Positions 44,853 through 55,058 are shown, numbered from the stretch's first letter. The stretch is DNA of 64,000 nt from an uncultured Bacteroidales bacterium (GCA_934725575.1 CAKVCK010000014.1:1-64000); one strand, 5' to 3'. Translations and numbers: made by a program. The notes: generated by a model from the sequence alone, not told the origin.

Positions 44853-46172
44853 TTAGTTGTTCAGAACGGCATTGTACTTCTCGTAGCCGGCCTGGAACTT
44901 AGGATCCTGATCGCGGAAACGATAGTAGATCTGCTTGAGGTACTCTGCGATAGTTGACTTGATGGAAGCGTCCTCGCAGACAACATAAGCCTGCTCGAAC
45001 GGATCTATGCACTTCTTGAGGGTGACCTCGAATTCCTGCACGAGAGCCATATACTTGGTGTCGTCAAGCTCGTTCTGAGCTTTTTCCTGAAGCTCAAGAG
45101 CCTTGTCATAGTACATCTGACCCTTTCCGATGTAAGCGAAGACGTACTTAGGATCCTTGGCGGCGGACTCATCGTAAGCCTTGGCGGCCTTGTCCAGATC
45201 ACCGAGCTGCTTGTATGCCTGCCCCTCGACATAGTAGAGGGAAGCGTTGTCCGGAGACGTTGTCTTTGCCTGCTGGAGAAGTTCGAACAGCCTGTCGGTT
45301 CCCTCACCGCTTGTCATATAGTAGTTGATGAGGCCGAATACGATGCTCTCGCTCGTCGGGAACTTCTGGAAGCCCTGCTCAAGGTAATCTTTGGCGGCAG
45401 CCTTGCCGGTGCTGGTGGTGTCAATGTGTGAGACGCAGTCTGAAAGCTTGGCGTAAACCTCACCGTTGTCACCGTAGTAGCCATAGCCAAGACACTTGTC
45501 GAACATATCCTTGGCCTTGGAGAAATTGCCTGTGTTCCAGGATGTGAAAGCGGCGTTGTACAGGGAGTTGGTGTCGATCTGCGCATAAGGCTTCTGGGCG
45601 GCGGCCTCGTAAGCGGCCTCGAAGAACTCCTCAGCCTTCTTCACGTCACCAAACGTGTAAGCGTTGTAGGCTTCCTGGGTAAACTTCTCGGTGATGGTCT
45701 TGATTCCGGCGCTGATGTCCTTGTCCTTGGAATGCTTCTCATCAATCTCATAAGCCTTCTTGTAGGCCTCAAGAGCCTTTGCAAGGGCATCCTCGACAAC
45801 CGGTTTGGTCACCTCAATGATTGAAAGCTGGCCCTGGGCGTTGAAATAGAGATTCTTGTTCTCGTAAACCTGCTTGGTGTACTGAGCGCCACCAAGGGTG
45901 ACGGTCTCCACGGATGAAGGTTTCTCTCCAGCCATAGAAAGCTGAAGGGCGTTCATATCCGCGCCAAGCCAAACATTTCCGGCCGGTGCGCTGTAAGCGT
46001 CCACATAAGTCTGGGCAAGCTTCATCCAGGTGGCTACCTTGGTAGCCTTCTTCTCGTTCTGGGAAGCGGCGAGGGCACTCTCGACCGCCTTGGCGGCAGA
46101 GTTCACGTTAGACTGGGCATTCGCTACCTGGAAGGAAGCGAGTAATGCCAAAACAATCAATGTCTTTTTCAT
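44853..46172 (-). CDS. Exported TPR-repeat protein
   Basis: The 439-residue product has a signal peptide (MKKTLIVLALLASFQVANAQ) and several tetratricopeptide repeats, for example ALEAYKKAYEID, AEEFFEAAYEAA, AKDMFDKCLGYGY and AKAYDESAAKDPKYVFAYIGKGQMYY. TPRs bind other proteins; the partner is unknown. It is 33 bp downstream of gyrA in the same direction with no -7 box visible, so it may be read from gyrA. Confidence 0.82.
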   Translation of the reverse strand: MKKTLIVLALLASFQVANAQSNVNSAAKAVESALAASQNEKKATKVATWMKLAQTYVDAYSAPAGNVWLGADMNALQLSMAGEKPSSVETVTLGGAQYTKQVYENKNLYFNAQGQLSIIEVTKPVVEDALAKALEAYKKAYEIDEKHSKDKDISAGIKTITEKFTQEAYNAYTFGDVKKAEEFFEAAYEAAAQKPYAQIDTNSLYNAAFTSWNTGNFSKAKDMFDKCLGYGYYGDNGEVYAKLSDCVSHIDTTSTGKAAAKDYLEQGFQKFPTSESIVFGLINYYMTSGEGTDRLFELLQQAKTTSPDNASLYYVEGQAYKQLGDLDKAAKAYDESAAKDPKYVFAYIGKGQMYYDKALELQEKAQNELDDTKYMALVQEFEVTLKKCIDPFEQAYVVCEDASIKSTIAEYLKQIYYRFRDQDPKFQAGYEKYNAVLNN

Positions 46173-46205
46173 CTGATTATTGGTATTTAGTTGTTTCTAA
46201 ATAAT

Positions 46206-48731
46206 CTATTCCTGAGGTGCATCGGCGTTTTCCTCGGCAGCCTGCTGTTCCTCGTCACCACTCTTCTCGACGGTCGAGATGGCGGCGATCGAGTCACCGT
46301 TCTTGATGTTGATCAGTTTCACACCCTGGGTCGCCCTTCCGGCCACTCTGATGTCGGAGACTGCCATCCTGATTGTAAGACCGGACTTCTCGATGATCAT
46401 CAGATCATTGTTCTCGGTCACGTTCTTGATGGCGATCAGCTTGCCGGTCTTCTCGGTGATGCTGATGGTCTTCACACCCTTTCCTCCCCTCTTGGTGATC
46501 CTGTACTCATCGAAGTCGGTCCTCTTGCCGAATCCGTTCTCACTCACGACAAGCACGGTGTGCGCGGAAGCGTCCTCTGCCTTAGGATCGTAGTTGATGG
46601 CTCCGATGACCTCATCGTCGTCTTCAATATTGATGCCACGGACTCCGGTGGAGTTTCTTCCCATAGGACGGGCGTCTGTCTCATCGAAGCGGCAGCAGCG
46701 TCCCTCACGGGCGGCGATGAATATCTCCTCGTTGCCGTTGGTCAGCAGCGCCTCGACAAGTTCATCTCCCTCTCGGAGATTGACGGCGTTCACGCCGGCT
46801 GTCCTTGGATGTGAATATGCCTCCAGGGATGTCTTCTTGATGATGCCCCTCTTGGTGATGAGCACGATGTTGTTGCCGTTCACATATTCAGGATCCTTGA
46901 GGGTCTTGACATTTATGTAAGCAAGGATCTTGTCGTCCGGAATGCTGAGCACATTCTGGATGGCGCGTCCCTTCGAGGCCCTTGAGCCTTCCGGAATCTC
47001 ATAGACCTTGAGCCAGTAGCAGCGTCCGGCCTGGGTGAAGAGCAGCATCGTCGAGTGCATATTCGCGATGTAGATGTGGTCTATGAAGTCCTCGTCCCTC
47101 GTCGCGCTTCCCTTCATACCGACTCCGCCTCTGGCCTGGGTACGGTATTCAGTCAGCGGGGTCCTCTTGATGTAGCCAAGATGGGAGATCGTGATGACCA
47201 TATCCTCATCGGCGTAGAAGTCCTCCGGATTGAATTCCTCTGCGGAAGGACGGATCTCCGTTCTTCTCGGGTCGGCGTATTTGTTCTTGAGTTCGATGGT
47301 CTCGGCCTTGATGACCTTCATCTGCTCCTCGACACTTCCGAGGATCTCGTTGCAGCGGGCGATGAACTTCTCAAGCTCGTCATATTCAGCTTGAAGTTTC
47401 TCCCTCTCCAGGCCGGTCAGCTGACGGAGCCTCATCTCGACAATGGCTGTCGCCTGCGCGTCCGTGAACTCGAACCGTGAGATCAACTCGGCCTTGGCCT
47501 CGTCCACATTGCTTGAATGCCTGATGATGTGGATGATCTCGTCGATGACATCAATGGCCTTCAGCAGACCTTCAAGGATGTGCGCCCTCTTCTGGGCCTT
47601 GTCCAGCTCGAACTTGGTCCTGCGGATGATGACATCGTGGCGGAACTCCACGAAGTTGGCGATCATATCCTTGAGGGACAGCGTCCGTGGACGGCCCTTG
47701 ACAAGGGCGACGTTGTTGAACGCGAAGCTGGACTGAAGCTGGGTGTACTTGAACAGGGTGTTGAGCACGACGTTGGAGTTGCTGCCCTGCTTTACCCTGA
47801 TGACGACGCGGACACCCTCGCGGGAGGTCTCGTCGTTGATGTAGGTGATGCCCTCGATCTTCTTGTCCTCGACCATCTGGCCGATCTTCTCGATCATCTC
47901 CTTCTTGTTGACCATATACGGAATCTCGGTCACAACGATGGTCTCACGGCCGTTGTCCGCAACCTCGATCTCGGTCTTGGCTCTCACGACAACCTTACCG
48001 CGGCCAGTCTCGTAGGCCTCCTTGATCCCGCTGACACCCATTATGATGCCTCCGGTCGGGAAGTCAGGTCCCTTGATGTGCTGCATCAGGCCGTCAGTGT
48101 CGATGTCCGGGTTGTCGATGTAGGCGCAGATCGCGTCACAGCACTCGCCCAGATTGTGCGGAGCCATATTCGTGGCCATTCCGACGGCAATACCTGACGA
48201 ACCGTTCAGAAGAAGCAGCGGAGCCTTTGTAGGCAGAACCGTCGGCTCCTCCTCGGTGTCATCGAAGTTAAGAGTCATATCCACAGTGTTCTTGTCGATG
48301 TCGGCAAGAACGTCGTCTGTCATCTTCTGAAGCTTGGCCTCGGTGTACCTCATGGCGGCGACAGGGTCACCGTCCATAGATCCGAAGTTACCCTGGCCGA
48401 AAATCATAGGGTAACGCTGGTTCCAAGGCTGCGCGAGCCTGGCGAGAGCGTCATACACACTGGAGTCGCCGTGCGGGTGGTACTTACCGAGCACCTCGCC
48501 GACGATCTTGGCGCACTTACGTGTAGGTCCTGAATATGACAGGCCGAGGCCGTCCATTCCGAACAGAACCCTTCTCTGCACAGGCTTCAGACCATCCCTG
48601 ACATCAGGCAGCGCACGCGAGACGATAACGGACATCGAATAGTCGATGTACGCGGTACGCATCTCGTGGTCAATCTCAACCGGTTCGATGATGCCGGTCT
48701 GGCCTTCCTCTTTCTTTTCCTCAATATCCAT
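46206..48731 (-). CDS. gyrA: DNA gyrase subunit A
   Basis: GyrA is the breakage-reunion subunit that introduces negative supercoils. The 841-residue product has the catalytic Tyr129 in AAMRYTEAKL and the quinolone-determining region HPHGDSSVYDAL (residues 85-96), where Ser90 and Asp94 keep the susceptible residues. The GyrA-box (QARGGVGMKG) of the C-terminal DNA-wrapping domain is present. The tail is acidic. The ATG at 48731 lies in GAATATG, with a -7 box at 48765-48772. Confidence 0.96.
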   Translation of the reverse strand: MDIEEKKEEGQTGIIEPVEIDHEMRTAYIDYSMSVIVSRALPDVRDGLKPVQRRVLFGMDGLGLSYSGPTRKCAKIVGEVLGKYHPHGDSSVYDALARLAQPWNQRYPMIFGQGNFGSMDGDPVAAMRYTEAKLQKMTDDVLADIDKNTVDMTLNFDDTEEEPTVLPTKAPLLLLNGSSGIAVGMATNMAPHNLGECCDAICAYIDNPDIDTDGLMQHIKGPDFPTGGIIMGVSGIKEAYETGRGKVVVRAKTEIEVADNGRETIVVTEIPYMVNKKEMIEKIGQMVEDKKIEGITYINDETSREGVRVVIRVKQGSNSNVVLNTLFKYTQLQSSFAFNNVALVKGRPRTLSLKDMIANFVEFRHDVIIRRTKFELDKAQKRAHILEGLLKAIDVIDEIIHIIRHSSNVDEAKAELISRFEFTDAQATAIVEMRLRQLTGLEREKLQAEYDELEKFIARCNEILGSVEEQMKVIKAETIELKNKYADPRRTEIRPSAEEFNPEDFYADEDMVITISHLGYIKRTPLTEYRTQARGGVGMKGSATRDEDFIDHIYIANMHSTMLLFTQAGRCYWLKVYEIPEGSRASKGRAIQNVLSIPDDKILAYINVKTLKDPEYVNGNNIVLITKRGIIKKTSLEAYSHPRTAGVNAVNLREGDELVEALLTNGNEEIFIAAREGRCCRFDETDARPMGRNSTGVRGINIEDDDEVIGAINYDPKAEDASAHTVLVVSENGFGKRTDFDEYRITKRGGKGVKTISITEKTGKLIAIKNVTENNDLMIIEKSGLTIRMAVSDIRVAGRATQGVKLINIKNGDSIAAISTVEKSGDEEQQAAEENADAPQE

Positions 48732-48764
48732 ATTCCGATGTTGAATACATTATAGTTAAACACG

Positions 48765-48772
48765 CAAAATTA
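48765..48772 (-). promoter_or_regulatory. -7 box of gyrA
   Basis: TAATTTTG on the - strand gives a leader of about 30 nt before the gyrA ATG. Confidence 0.5.
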
Positions 48773-48868
48773 GTAAAAAAAACCGAGAGAGACAACAGTG
48801 CCCGAAGCCTCCGTTCCCGATGAAAAATATTTTCGCGCTTGTACAGCATTTTGGCACAAGCACGCCCT

Positions 48869-48876
48869 ACCTTTGC
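48869..48876 (+). promoter_or_regulatory. -7 box upstream of the 42-aa ORF
   Basis: TACCTTTG on the + strand lies 26 nt before the ATG at 48902. A TTTG at 48850-48853 could be the -33 element, with a short 15-nt spacer. Confidence 0.45.
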
Positions 48877-48901
48877 ATCAGAAACAAAAAAACACAAGGT
48901 T

Positions 48902-49030
48902 ATGAGAAACACTGAATATAATCTCGAAAAGCTCGCTTCAATGATCTCGTCAGAATCATCGTTCACGGCCCTTATGGAGATAATGGGTGATATGGGACTG
49001 GAGTTCGAGGGAGCCGTCAAGAACGCATAA
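48902..49030 (+). CDS. Possible small protein of 42 residues
   Basis: The frame encodes MRNTEYNLEKLASMISSESS and continues to EGAVKNA. It is acidic and mostly helix-forming, with no signal peptide or membrane segment. A promoter-like box lies upstream and an A-rich leader precedes the ATG. It ends exactly next to the stop of the convergent clp gene (49030/49031) and is divergent from gyrA. No family is recognised; it could be a real small gene or chance. Confidence 0.45.
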   Translation: MRNTEYNLEKLASMISSESSFTALMEIMGDMGLEFEGAVKNA

Positions 49031-51385
49031 TCATTTGACAGCCAAGGCAGTCTCCTCTTCCTTCAAGGAGACGAGGGTGTTCTCCTTGTCCGCCGTCAGG
49101 CCGACCCGGAGAGTCCTGAGCCCGGAAGAGCCCTTCTTCCTCCTGCCTTGAAGAATCCTGTCGGAGATGATGAACTCCGACACCGGATCCTCGACATATT
49201 TCATCACGGCCCTCTTCAAAGGCCTCGCCCCGAAAGCCGGATCGAAACCGGCGTCAGCGATGAAGCGCTTGGCGGAAGGGGTGACAACCAACTTGTAGCC
49301 AGCCTCCTCTGCCCTGGACCGGAGATCCTTCAACTCGATGTCGATGATCTTCTCGATGTCCTCCTTGGTCAAAGCGTTGAAGAATATCCTTTCGTCCACC
49401 CTGTTGATGAACTCCGGAGGGAAAGACTTTCTGATGGCCTTCTCCAAGACACTCTGACGGTTCTTCGAGACGCTCTTCCCGGAAGTGGCGAAGCCGACCC
49501 CGCTGCCATATTCATCAAGCTCGCGGCTGCCGACGTTGGAGGTCATTATGACGATGGTGTTCCTGAAGCTCACGACGCGGCCATTGCTGTCCGTCAAGCG
49601 ACCCTCGTCAAGCACCTGAAGCAGAATGTTGAATATGTCAGGATGAGCCTTCTCGATCTCGTCCAACAGAACAACGCAGTAAGGCTTCCTGCGCACACGC
49701 TCGCTGAGCTGCCCCCCCTCCTCGTAGCCTACATAGCCGGGAGGCGCTCCGACAAGACGGGACACGGTGAATTTTTCCATATATTCACTCATATCGATTC
49801 TGACCATATTCTCCTGAGAGTCAAAAAGATATTCAGCAAGGCATTTCGCAAGTTGGGTCTTTCCCACTCCGGTAGGGCCGAAGAACAGGAAAGTGCCGAT
49901 CGGGCGGTTCGGGTCTTTCAGGCCCGCACGGTTCCTTTGGATGGCGCGTACGACTTTCTCGATGGCATCGTCCTGGCCTATGATCCGGCCTTGCAGCCGT
50001 CCTTTCATCTTCATTATCCTGTTGCCCTCGGACTCAGCGACCTTGTTGACAGGAATTCCGGTCATCTTCGAGACGACAGTGGCGATGTCCTCGGCATCCA
50101 CTAAATTGCCCGTCTTCTTGTCCTTTGTCAGGTTCAGACGGATCATCGACCCGGCCTCGTCAAGAGCGTCTATCGCCTTGTCCGGCAAAGACTTGTCGGT
50201 AATGTAACGGTCGGTCAGACGGACGCAGGCCTCGATGGCCTCATCGCTGTAGGTCACCTTGTGGAAATCCTCATAATTCGGCTTGAGGTTCTCCAGAATC
50301 GTGATGGACTGCTGAATGTCCGTCGATTCCACGACAATCTTCTGGAATCTCCGGTCAAGAGCCCCGTCCTTCTCCACGATCTTGGCGAACTCGTCCATAG
50401 TCGTGGCGCCGATGCACTGGAGCTCGCCGCGCGCCAAGGCCGGTTTCAGGATGTTGGCCGCATCCAGGCTTCCCTGCGCGCCGCCGGCTCCGACAATTGT
50501 GTGGAACTCGTCTATGAAGAGGATAATGTCAGGATTCGAGCTGGCCTCCCTGATTATCGATTTGAGACGCTTCTCGAAATCCCCACGGTACTTCGTTCCG
50601 GCGACGACCGACGCTATGTCCAAGGAAATCAGTCGTTTCTTGGCCAAGGCAGGGGATATGCTTCCGCCTGCTATCCTCAAAGCTATCCCTTCGACTATCG
50701 CCGACTTCCCCACCCCGGGCTCACCAATCAGCATCGGGTTATTCTTCTTGCGCCGACCAAGGATCTCTATGACACGGGCAATCTCGGTCTCCCTGCCGAC
50801 AACGGGGTCCAGTTTTCCTTCCGCGGCGGCCTTCGTGAGGTCAAAGCCGAAATCCTCTATCACACTCTTATCCGGTTTGGATTCCGGATTGGATCCCTGC
50901 TGATCGTCATTTTGGGATTCCTCCTCTTGTGAGGAATCATTCTCCAGCATTCCCTCGTCACGCATATAAGAAAGAAGGCGACCGTAGTCCACTCCGTGCT
51001 GCCGCAGATAAGCCTGCCCGTAATTCTCTGTCGTGCGGCAAAGGGCCAGAAGAAGATGCAGGGAGTTCGCCTCGTCAACACCTTGTTTTGAAGCCTCAAG
51101 AACGGTGATGCTCAAGACGTTCTGGGCGTAACGGGTGAAAGAGATCTTGTCCGATTCCGCAAAAGGGATCGGCTCGTTTGTGAATATATGGCTGTCGATG
51201 AACCGCTTGAAGTTGTCCGCGTCTATTCCCAGGCCTGTCACAGTCCTGAAGGCGACGTTGTCACCGTGGCGAAGTACCCCAAGGAACAAGTGGTCGGGGC
51301 CTATGCCGTAACTGCCGGTCCGCATCGCCTCGTCCTTGGCGTAGCGGATTATGTCGTTCAGTTCACCGGATATTCTTATTTCCAT
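49031..51385 (-). CDS. clpC: ClpC-type AAA+ ATPase (Clp protease ATP-binding subunit)
   Basis: The 784-residue product has a double Clp N domain (to about 145), a Ser/Asp/Gln-rich linker, AAA-1 with GEPGVGKS, and AAA-2 with GPTGVGKT. The arginine-finger and D2-small regions are normal. Such proteins unfold substrates for ClpP. The ClpP-docking loop and the C-terminal KEEETALAVK tail match ClpC/ClpA-like members in Bacteroidetes. A ClpA assignment is also possible. Confidence 0.9.
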   Translation of the reverse strand: MEIRISGELNDIIRYAKDEAMRTGSYGIGPDHLFLGVLRHGDNVAFRTVTGLGIDADNFKRFIDSHIFTNEPIPFAESDKISFTRYAQNVLSITVLEASKQGVDEANSLHLLLALCRTTENYGQAYLRQHGVDYGRLLSYMRDEGMLENDSSQEEESQNDDQQGSNPESKPDKSVIEDFGFDLTKAAAEGKLDPVVGRETEIARVIEILGRRKKNNPMLIGEPGVGKSAIVEGIALRIAGGSISPALAKKRLISLDIASVVAGTKYRGDFEKRLKSIIREASSNPDIILFIDEFHTIVGAGGAQGSLDAANILKPALARGELQCIGATTMDEFAKIVEKDGALDRRFQKIVVESTDIQQSITILENLKPNYEDFHKVTYSDEAIEACVRLTDRYITDKSLPDKAIDALDEAGSMIRLNLTKDKKTGNLVDAEDIATVVSKMTGIPVNKVAESEGNRIMKMKGRLQGRIIGQDDAIEKVVRAIQRNRAGLKDPNRPIGTFLFFGPTGVGKTQLAKCLAEYLFDSQENMVRIDMSEYMEKFTVSRLVGAPPGYVGYEEGGQLSERVRRKPYCVVLLDEIEKAHPDIFNILLQVLDEGRLTDSNGRVVSFRNTIVIMTSNVGSRELDEYGSGVGFATSGKSVSKNRQSVLEKAIRKSFPPEFINRVDERIFFNALTKEDIEKIIDIELKDLRSRAEEAGYKLVVTPSAKRFIADAGFDPAFGARPLKRAVMKYVEDPVSEFIISDRILQGRRKKGSSGLRTLRVGLTADKENTLVSLKEEETALAVK

Positions 51386-51460
51386 AAATGTTTTTCAAAG
51401 TATAATCTTACAATATTAACGAATTTTCTTCGCTTACGCAAAATCGCTTCGGCAGGATGA

Positions 51461-51492
51461 TTGCGGAAATATAAAGTATTTTGCTACTTTTG
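51461..51492 (+). promoter_or_regulatory. Promoter of the PerM-type transporter gene
   Basis: TTG at 51461-51463 and TACTTTTG at 51485-51492 are 21 nt apart. Transcription should start near 51496, which excludes the in-frame GTG at 51492 as the start codon. Confidence 0.6.
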
Positions 51493-51515
51493 TGAATATT
51501 AGAATAAGAACGACA

Positions 51516-52676
51516 ATGAACGAGGAAAGAAGCACGGACAGACTTGCCCGTTACATAATCTGGACTGCGGCCGCGGCAGTGACCGCCGCCTTCTGCTGGT
51601 ATTTCAGGAGCGTGCTGGTCTATATAATCATAGCCGCGGTGGTCTCCTTGCTTGGGAGGCCGATAATGAAAGGTCTGAAGCACATAAGGATAAAAGGCAA
51701 AAGCGCACCGGACTGGCTGTTGGCCATACTCTCGTTGCTGCTTATTCTGACCATATTCCTCGGGATTGTCACCCAGATCATCCCTGTATTCTCCAGCATC
51801 ATCACAAACGTCTCCGGCAACCTCCAGTCCGCCTCTTTCAAGGCTTCGGAGATCACCGTCTGGTTCGACAAGGTGAACGTCTGGCTGATCGACAGGCTGC
51901 CATCCATGGGACGAGACTTCAAAGTCCAAGACGCTGTGCTTGGCTGGATCAAGAACGCCTTCGACCTTTCTTCCGTGACCTCAGTCGTTGGCTCCGTGGC
52001 CTCAGCCTTAGGCTCCTTCGGCATCGGTCTGTTCTCGGTGATGTTCATCGGCTTCTTTTTCGTGAAGGACGAGACTCTTTTCCGCAGGATTGTCGGCTCG
52101 CTCGTGCCTGACAAGGCCGAGAAAACGGCCATCAGCGCGATCGGAAACATCGAACATCTTCTGACCCGATATTTTGTCGGACTGATGGTCGAGGTCCTCG
52201 GCGTTGCTCTTCTCAACTTCCTTGGACTCTGGCTGATAGCGAGAATAGGATTCAACCCTGCCATCGGAATCGCCTTTATGACCGGCCTTCTGAACGTGAT
52301 TCCTTACGTGGGGCCGTGGATCGGCGGCGCCATCGGAACCATCCTCGGAATCGTGCTGAAATACAGCAGCGCCGCCGCCCTCGGTGTCTATCCAGACTTT
52401 ATGGTCGTGATAATCACCCTATTGGCGGTCTTCATCTGCACCCAGTTGGTGGACAATTTCCTGTTCCAGCCTCTGATCTACTCGACCAGCATCAAGTCCA
52501 GCCCTCTGGAAATCTTCATCGTGCTGCTGATGGCCGGTCACCTCGGCGGAATCATAGGAATGCTGGTAGCCATTCCGGCCTACACAGTGCTCAGGGTGAT
52601 AGCGGCACGATTCTTCTCCGAACTCAAACCGATCCGCAGACTTATCGCAGCCACGGATGACGAACAAAAATCTTAA
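51516..52676 (+). CDS. AI-2E/PerM-family membrane transporter
   Basis: The 386-residue product has about 7-8 hydrophobic segments. It contains the family pattern of a central soluble loop followed by MFIGFFFVKDE, NVIPYVGPWIGG and a final VDNFLFQPLIYS with HLGGIIGMLVAIP. Members are predicted exporters of small molecules or sodium antiporters; the substrate cannot be told from sequence. The ATG at 51516 is downstream of the promoter. The stop overlaps the next start (TAATG). Confidence 0.88.
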   Translation: MNEERSTDRLARYIIWTAAAAVTAAFCWYFRSVLVYIIIAAVVSLLGRPIMKGLKHIRIKGKSAPDWLLAILSLLLILTIFLGIVTQIIPVFSSIITNVSGNLQSASFKASEITVWFDKVNVWLIDRLPSMGRDFKVQDAVLGWIKNAFDLSSVTSVVGSVASALGSFGIGLFSVMFIGFFFVKDETLFRRIVGSLVPDKAEKTAISAIGNIEHLLTRYFVGLMVEVLGVALLNFLGLWLIARIGFNPAIGIAFMTGLLNVIPYVGPWIGGAIGTILGIVLKYSSAAALGVYPDFMVVIITLLAVFICTQLVDNFLFQPLIYSTSIKSSPLEIFIVLLMAGHLGGIIGMLVAIPAYTVLRVIAARFFSELKPIRRLIAATDDEQKS

Positions 52677-53644
52677 TGAATATGAACACGATCTTCAAGA
52701 AATTTATGGCGCTGGTCGCCATCATCGCCGGATTCCTGACAAGCGGGAAAGCCAACGCTCAGGAAAAATATTCACCGTCGGGCACCTATCAATTCGCCGT
52801 GAAAGACGGGAACTCACTTTTCCTCGATGAATATCTCGCCACGGCCGGAAGCGAGACCACTCTGAACGGCAACGAGAAACCATCGATCGTATTTGTCTTC
52901 GGAGGCGGATTCAAGGGCGGAGAGCGCAGCCATCAGGAATATGTTCCTTGGTTCAAGATGCTTAACGACGAGGGTTACACGGTTCTCACTATCGACTATC
53001 GCCTCGGAATGAAAGGCGTGAAGACAAAGGGTGGAATCGGCTCTGTCAAGCAGTTCTACCACTCTGTCAGAATCGCCAGCGAGGATCTGTTCAGCGCCAC
53101 GAAGTACATCATCGACAACGCCAAGACGCTGAAAGTCAATCCGGACAACTTGGTGATCTGCGGCTCGTCAGCCGGTGCGATGACTGTCCTTGAGACCGAG
53201 TGGATGCTCTGCAACGGGAAAGCCACGGAGGCCCTGCCCGAAGGATTCCGTTACGCCGGAGTGATGTCGTTCTCCGGAGCGATCCTGTCCCGCGAGGGGA
53301 TGCCTAAATATTCACAGACTCCGGCTCCGACCGCATTTTTCCACGGCACAGCCGACAAGGTCGTGAACTACGGGAACATACGGGTGTTCAACTGGGTGTT
53401 CGCCGGCACGGACAAGCTCGTCAAGATATTCAAGAAAAATGGTTATGTCTATAACGCTTTCCGCTTCAAGGACCACAAGCACGAGATCGCGGATTCGATG
53501 GTGGAGACGTTCGCAGACCAGATCCGCTTCCTTGAAACCAATGTGACGAGAAAGGTCGCCAGAACTGTGGATTCCACAATCGACGACCCTGAGGCTCCTG
53601 TTCCAAGCGGATCTGCGAACCGCAAGGAGATGTACGGAAAGTAA
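52676..53644 (+). CDS. Secreted alpha/beta-hydrolase (esterase/lipase-like)
   Basis: The 322-residue product has an N-terminal signal (about residues 1-28). It has the oxyanion-hole region VFVFGGGFKGGER (HGGGF in many relatives, here FGGGF), the nucleophile elbow ICGSSAGAM with Ser, and late FHGTADKVVNY and KDHKHEI supplying Asp and His. It probably cleaves esters on plant or host glycans. It is read from the PerM gene by a 1-bp overlap, and ATG-AAT-ATG gives two possible starts. Confidence 0.8.
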   Translation: MNMNTIFKKFMALVAIIAGFLTSGKANAQEKYSPSGTYQFAVKDGNSLFLDEYLATAGSETTLNGNEKPSIVFVFGGGFKGGERSHQEYVPWFKMLNDEGYTVLTIDYRLGMKGVKTKGGIGSVKQFYHSVRIASEDLFSATKYIIDNAKTLKVNPDNLVICGSSAGAMTVLETEWMLCNGKATEALPEGFRYAGVMSFSGAILSREGMPKYSQTPAPTAFFHGTADKVVNYGNIRVFNWVFAGTDKLVKIFKKNGYVYNAFRFKDHKHEIADSMVETFADQIRFLETNVTRKVARTVDSTIDDPEAPVPSGSANRKEMYGK

Positions 53645-55024
53645 TTAATTCTGAATATATTTACGATAGACTTCCGCGATTCTGCGGTATCCCTCTTCAT
53701 TCGGATGGAGTCCGTCCCTGAAGAGGGATTCGTCTAATGTGCCGTCGGCCTTTGTGAGGACTGACTTGACATCCACGATGTCGTAGTTGGTGAGGTCACT
53801 TGACTTAAGCAGCTCATCCACGGTGGAGTTAACCTTGTCCACCCTGCCGATGGCCTTTCTGCGGGGATAGATGTGGACGATGTGGATGCGGGCTGTCGGC
53901 TGCTTCACACGGATATATTCAATAAGTCCGACCATTCCTTCGGCGATGGCTTCCTCCGTGCGGCTGTAGATGTCATTCGTGCCGGCCATCACGAAGATAT
54001 GTTTGGCGGAGAAGCCGTCCAGTTCCTCGTGCATCATTCGCCACATCATATTCCCGAGACGGTCCCAGCCGTAGCCGCAGTTGATAACGTTGCGATCAGC
54101 GAATATGTCGTTCCAGGAATCAACACCGGAATGCCAGGTCTTATGGCTTGGTTCACCTGACCAGTAATGAGTTATGGAGTTGCCGATCATCACGATCTCC
54201 GGATTCGGGGCGATGTGTCTTTCGCGGTAAAGGACTCTGGAATGTCTTTCGGTCCAGTCATAGAAAGTGAAATCGCGGCGCTGTCTCAGTGGTTGCAGAA
54301 TATCAGGCAGTCTGGTTGTCGTGCCGAGGGCATTGAAGATCGACTCAAGTGTGGCCACCGTGTCAGCCTTGGCTCCGTCAATGGCGATGAAATAAGCTGG
54401 CTTTTTGCTTTCTTTCCTGCTGACAACCTTCACAGGGAAGTCAGCCTTTCTCTGAATGATATTCCTTACCGCTTTGGAAGGCCTGTCCACTGCCTCAACC
54501 GGGACATTATAGAACGCCACGGCCTTCTCAACCGGCACCGGCTCGAAATGGAAATAGGTTCCGCCACCGGTTCCGATCTCCATCCACTTAACCTCGTTGT
54601 AAAGCGGAAGATAAAGCCTGAACTCGTTACCGTTCTTGGCTGACTTTCCATAATCAACACGGAAACAAAATGTTATCGTGTCACTTGCAGCCTTCCCAAG
54701 ATCGGAAGTCCCGTTCAACAGGTGGAATCCGCCGTCGTTGTCGATGTCATAGAGGTCAACTCCCAGAGAAGCCATCTCTGTAGCCCCTTTAGGAATATTC
54801 CTGCCCTCAAGCACGTACCGGACCTTGATCTCCGGAGCGTTAGTCCCGAAATCAATGTTCCCCATGTCAAATGTCCAGCAGGTCCCGAACGGTCCTTTTG
54901 CCCTTTCAGTCAGCGGATTATGCCACCCATTCACATCAGCCGCCATCGCACCGACTGAGAGCAACAGTGTCAGCCCCACCGCCGACACCGCACGCTTCGC
55001 GATTTCCGAATATCTCATATTCAT
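53645..55024 (-). CDS. SGNH/GDSL-type secreted hydrolase with N-terminal beta domain
   Basis: The 459-residue product has a signal peptide (about 1-28) and a roughly 150-residue N-terminal beta-rich domain with Trp/Gly segments (ATEMASLGVDLYDID, EIGTGGGTYFHFEPV), as in Bacteroidetes esterase fusions. An SGNH core follows: block I IGNSITHYW, block III MAGTNDIY and block V DGLHPNEEGY. It likely removes acetyl groups from polysaccharide. It is convergent with the esterase (next base). The start is ATG-AAT-ATG. Confidence 0.85.
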   Translation of the reverse strand: MNMRYSEIAKRAVSAVGLTLLLSVGAMAADVNGWHNPLTERAKGPFGTCWTFDMGNIDFGTNAPEIKVRYVLEGRNIPKGATEMASLGVDLYDIDNDGGFHLLNGTSDLGKAASDTITFCFRVDYGKSAKNGNEFRLYLPLYNEVKWMEIGTGGGTYFHFEPVPVEKAVAFYNVPVEAVDRPSKAVRNIIQRKADFPVKVVSRKESKKPAYFIAIDGAKADTVATLESIFNALGTTTRLPDILQPLRQRRDFTFYDWTERHSRVLYRERHIAPNPEIVMIGNSITHYWSGEPSHKTWHSGVDSWNDIFADRNVINCGYGWDRLGNMMWRMMHEELDGFSAKHIFVMAGTNDIYSRTEEAIAEGMVGLIEYIRVKQPTARIHIVHIYPRRKAIGRVDKVNSTVDELLKSSDLTNYDIVDVKSVLTKADGTLDESLFRDGLHPNEEGYRRIAEVYRKYIQN

Positions 55025-55058
55025 TAAATTTTAATTATTGTCCTTTTCAAAACGGCCT

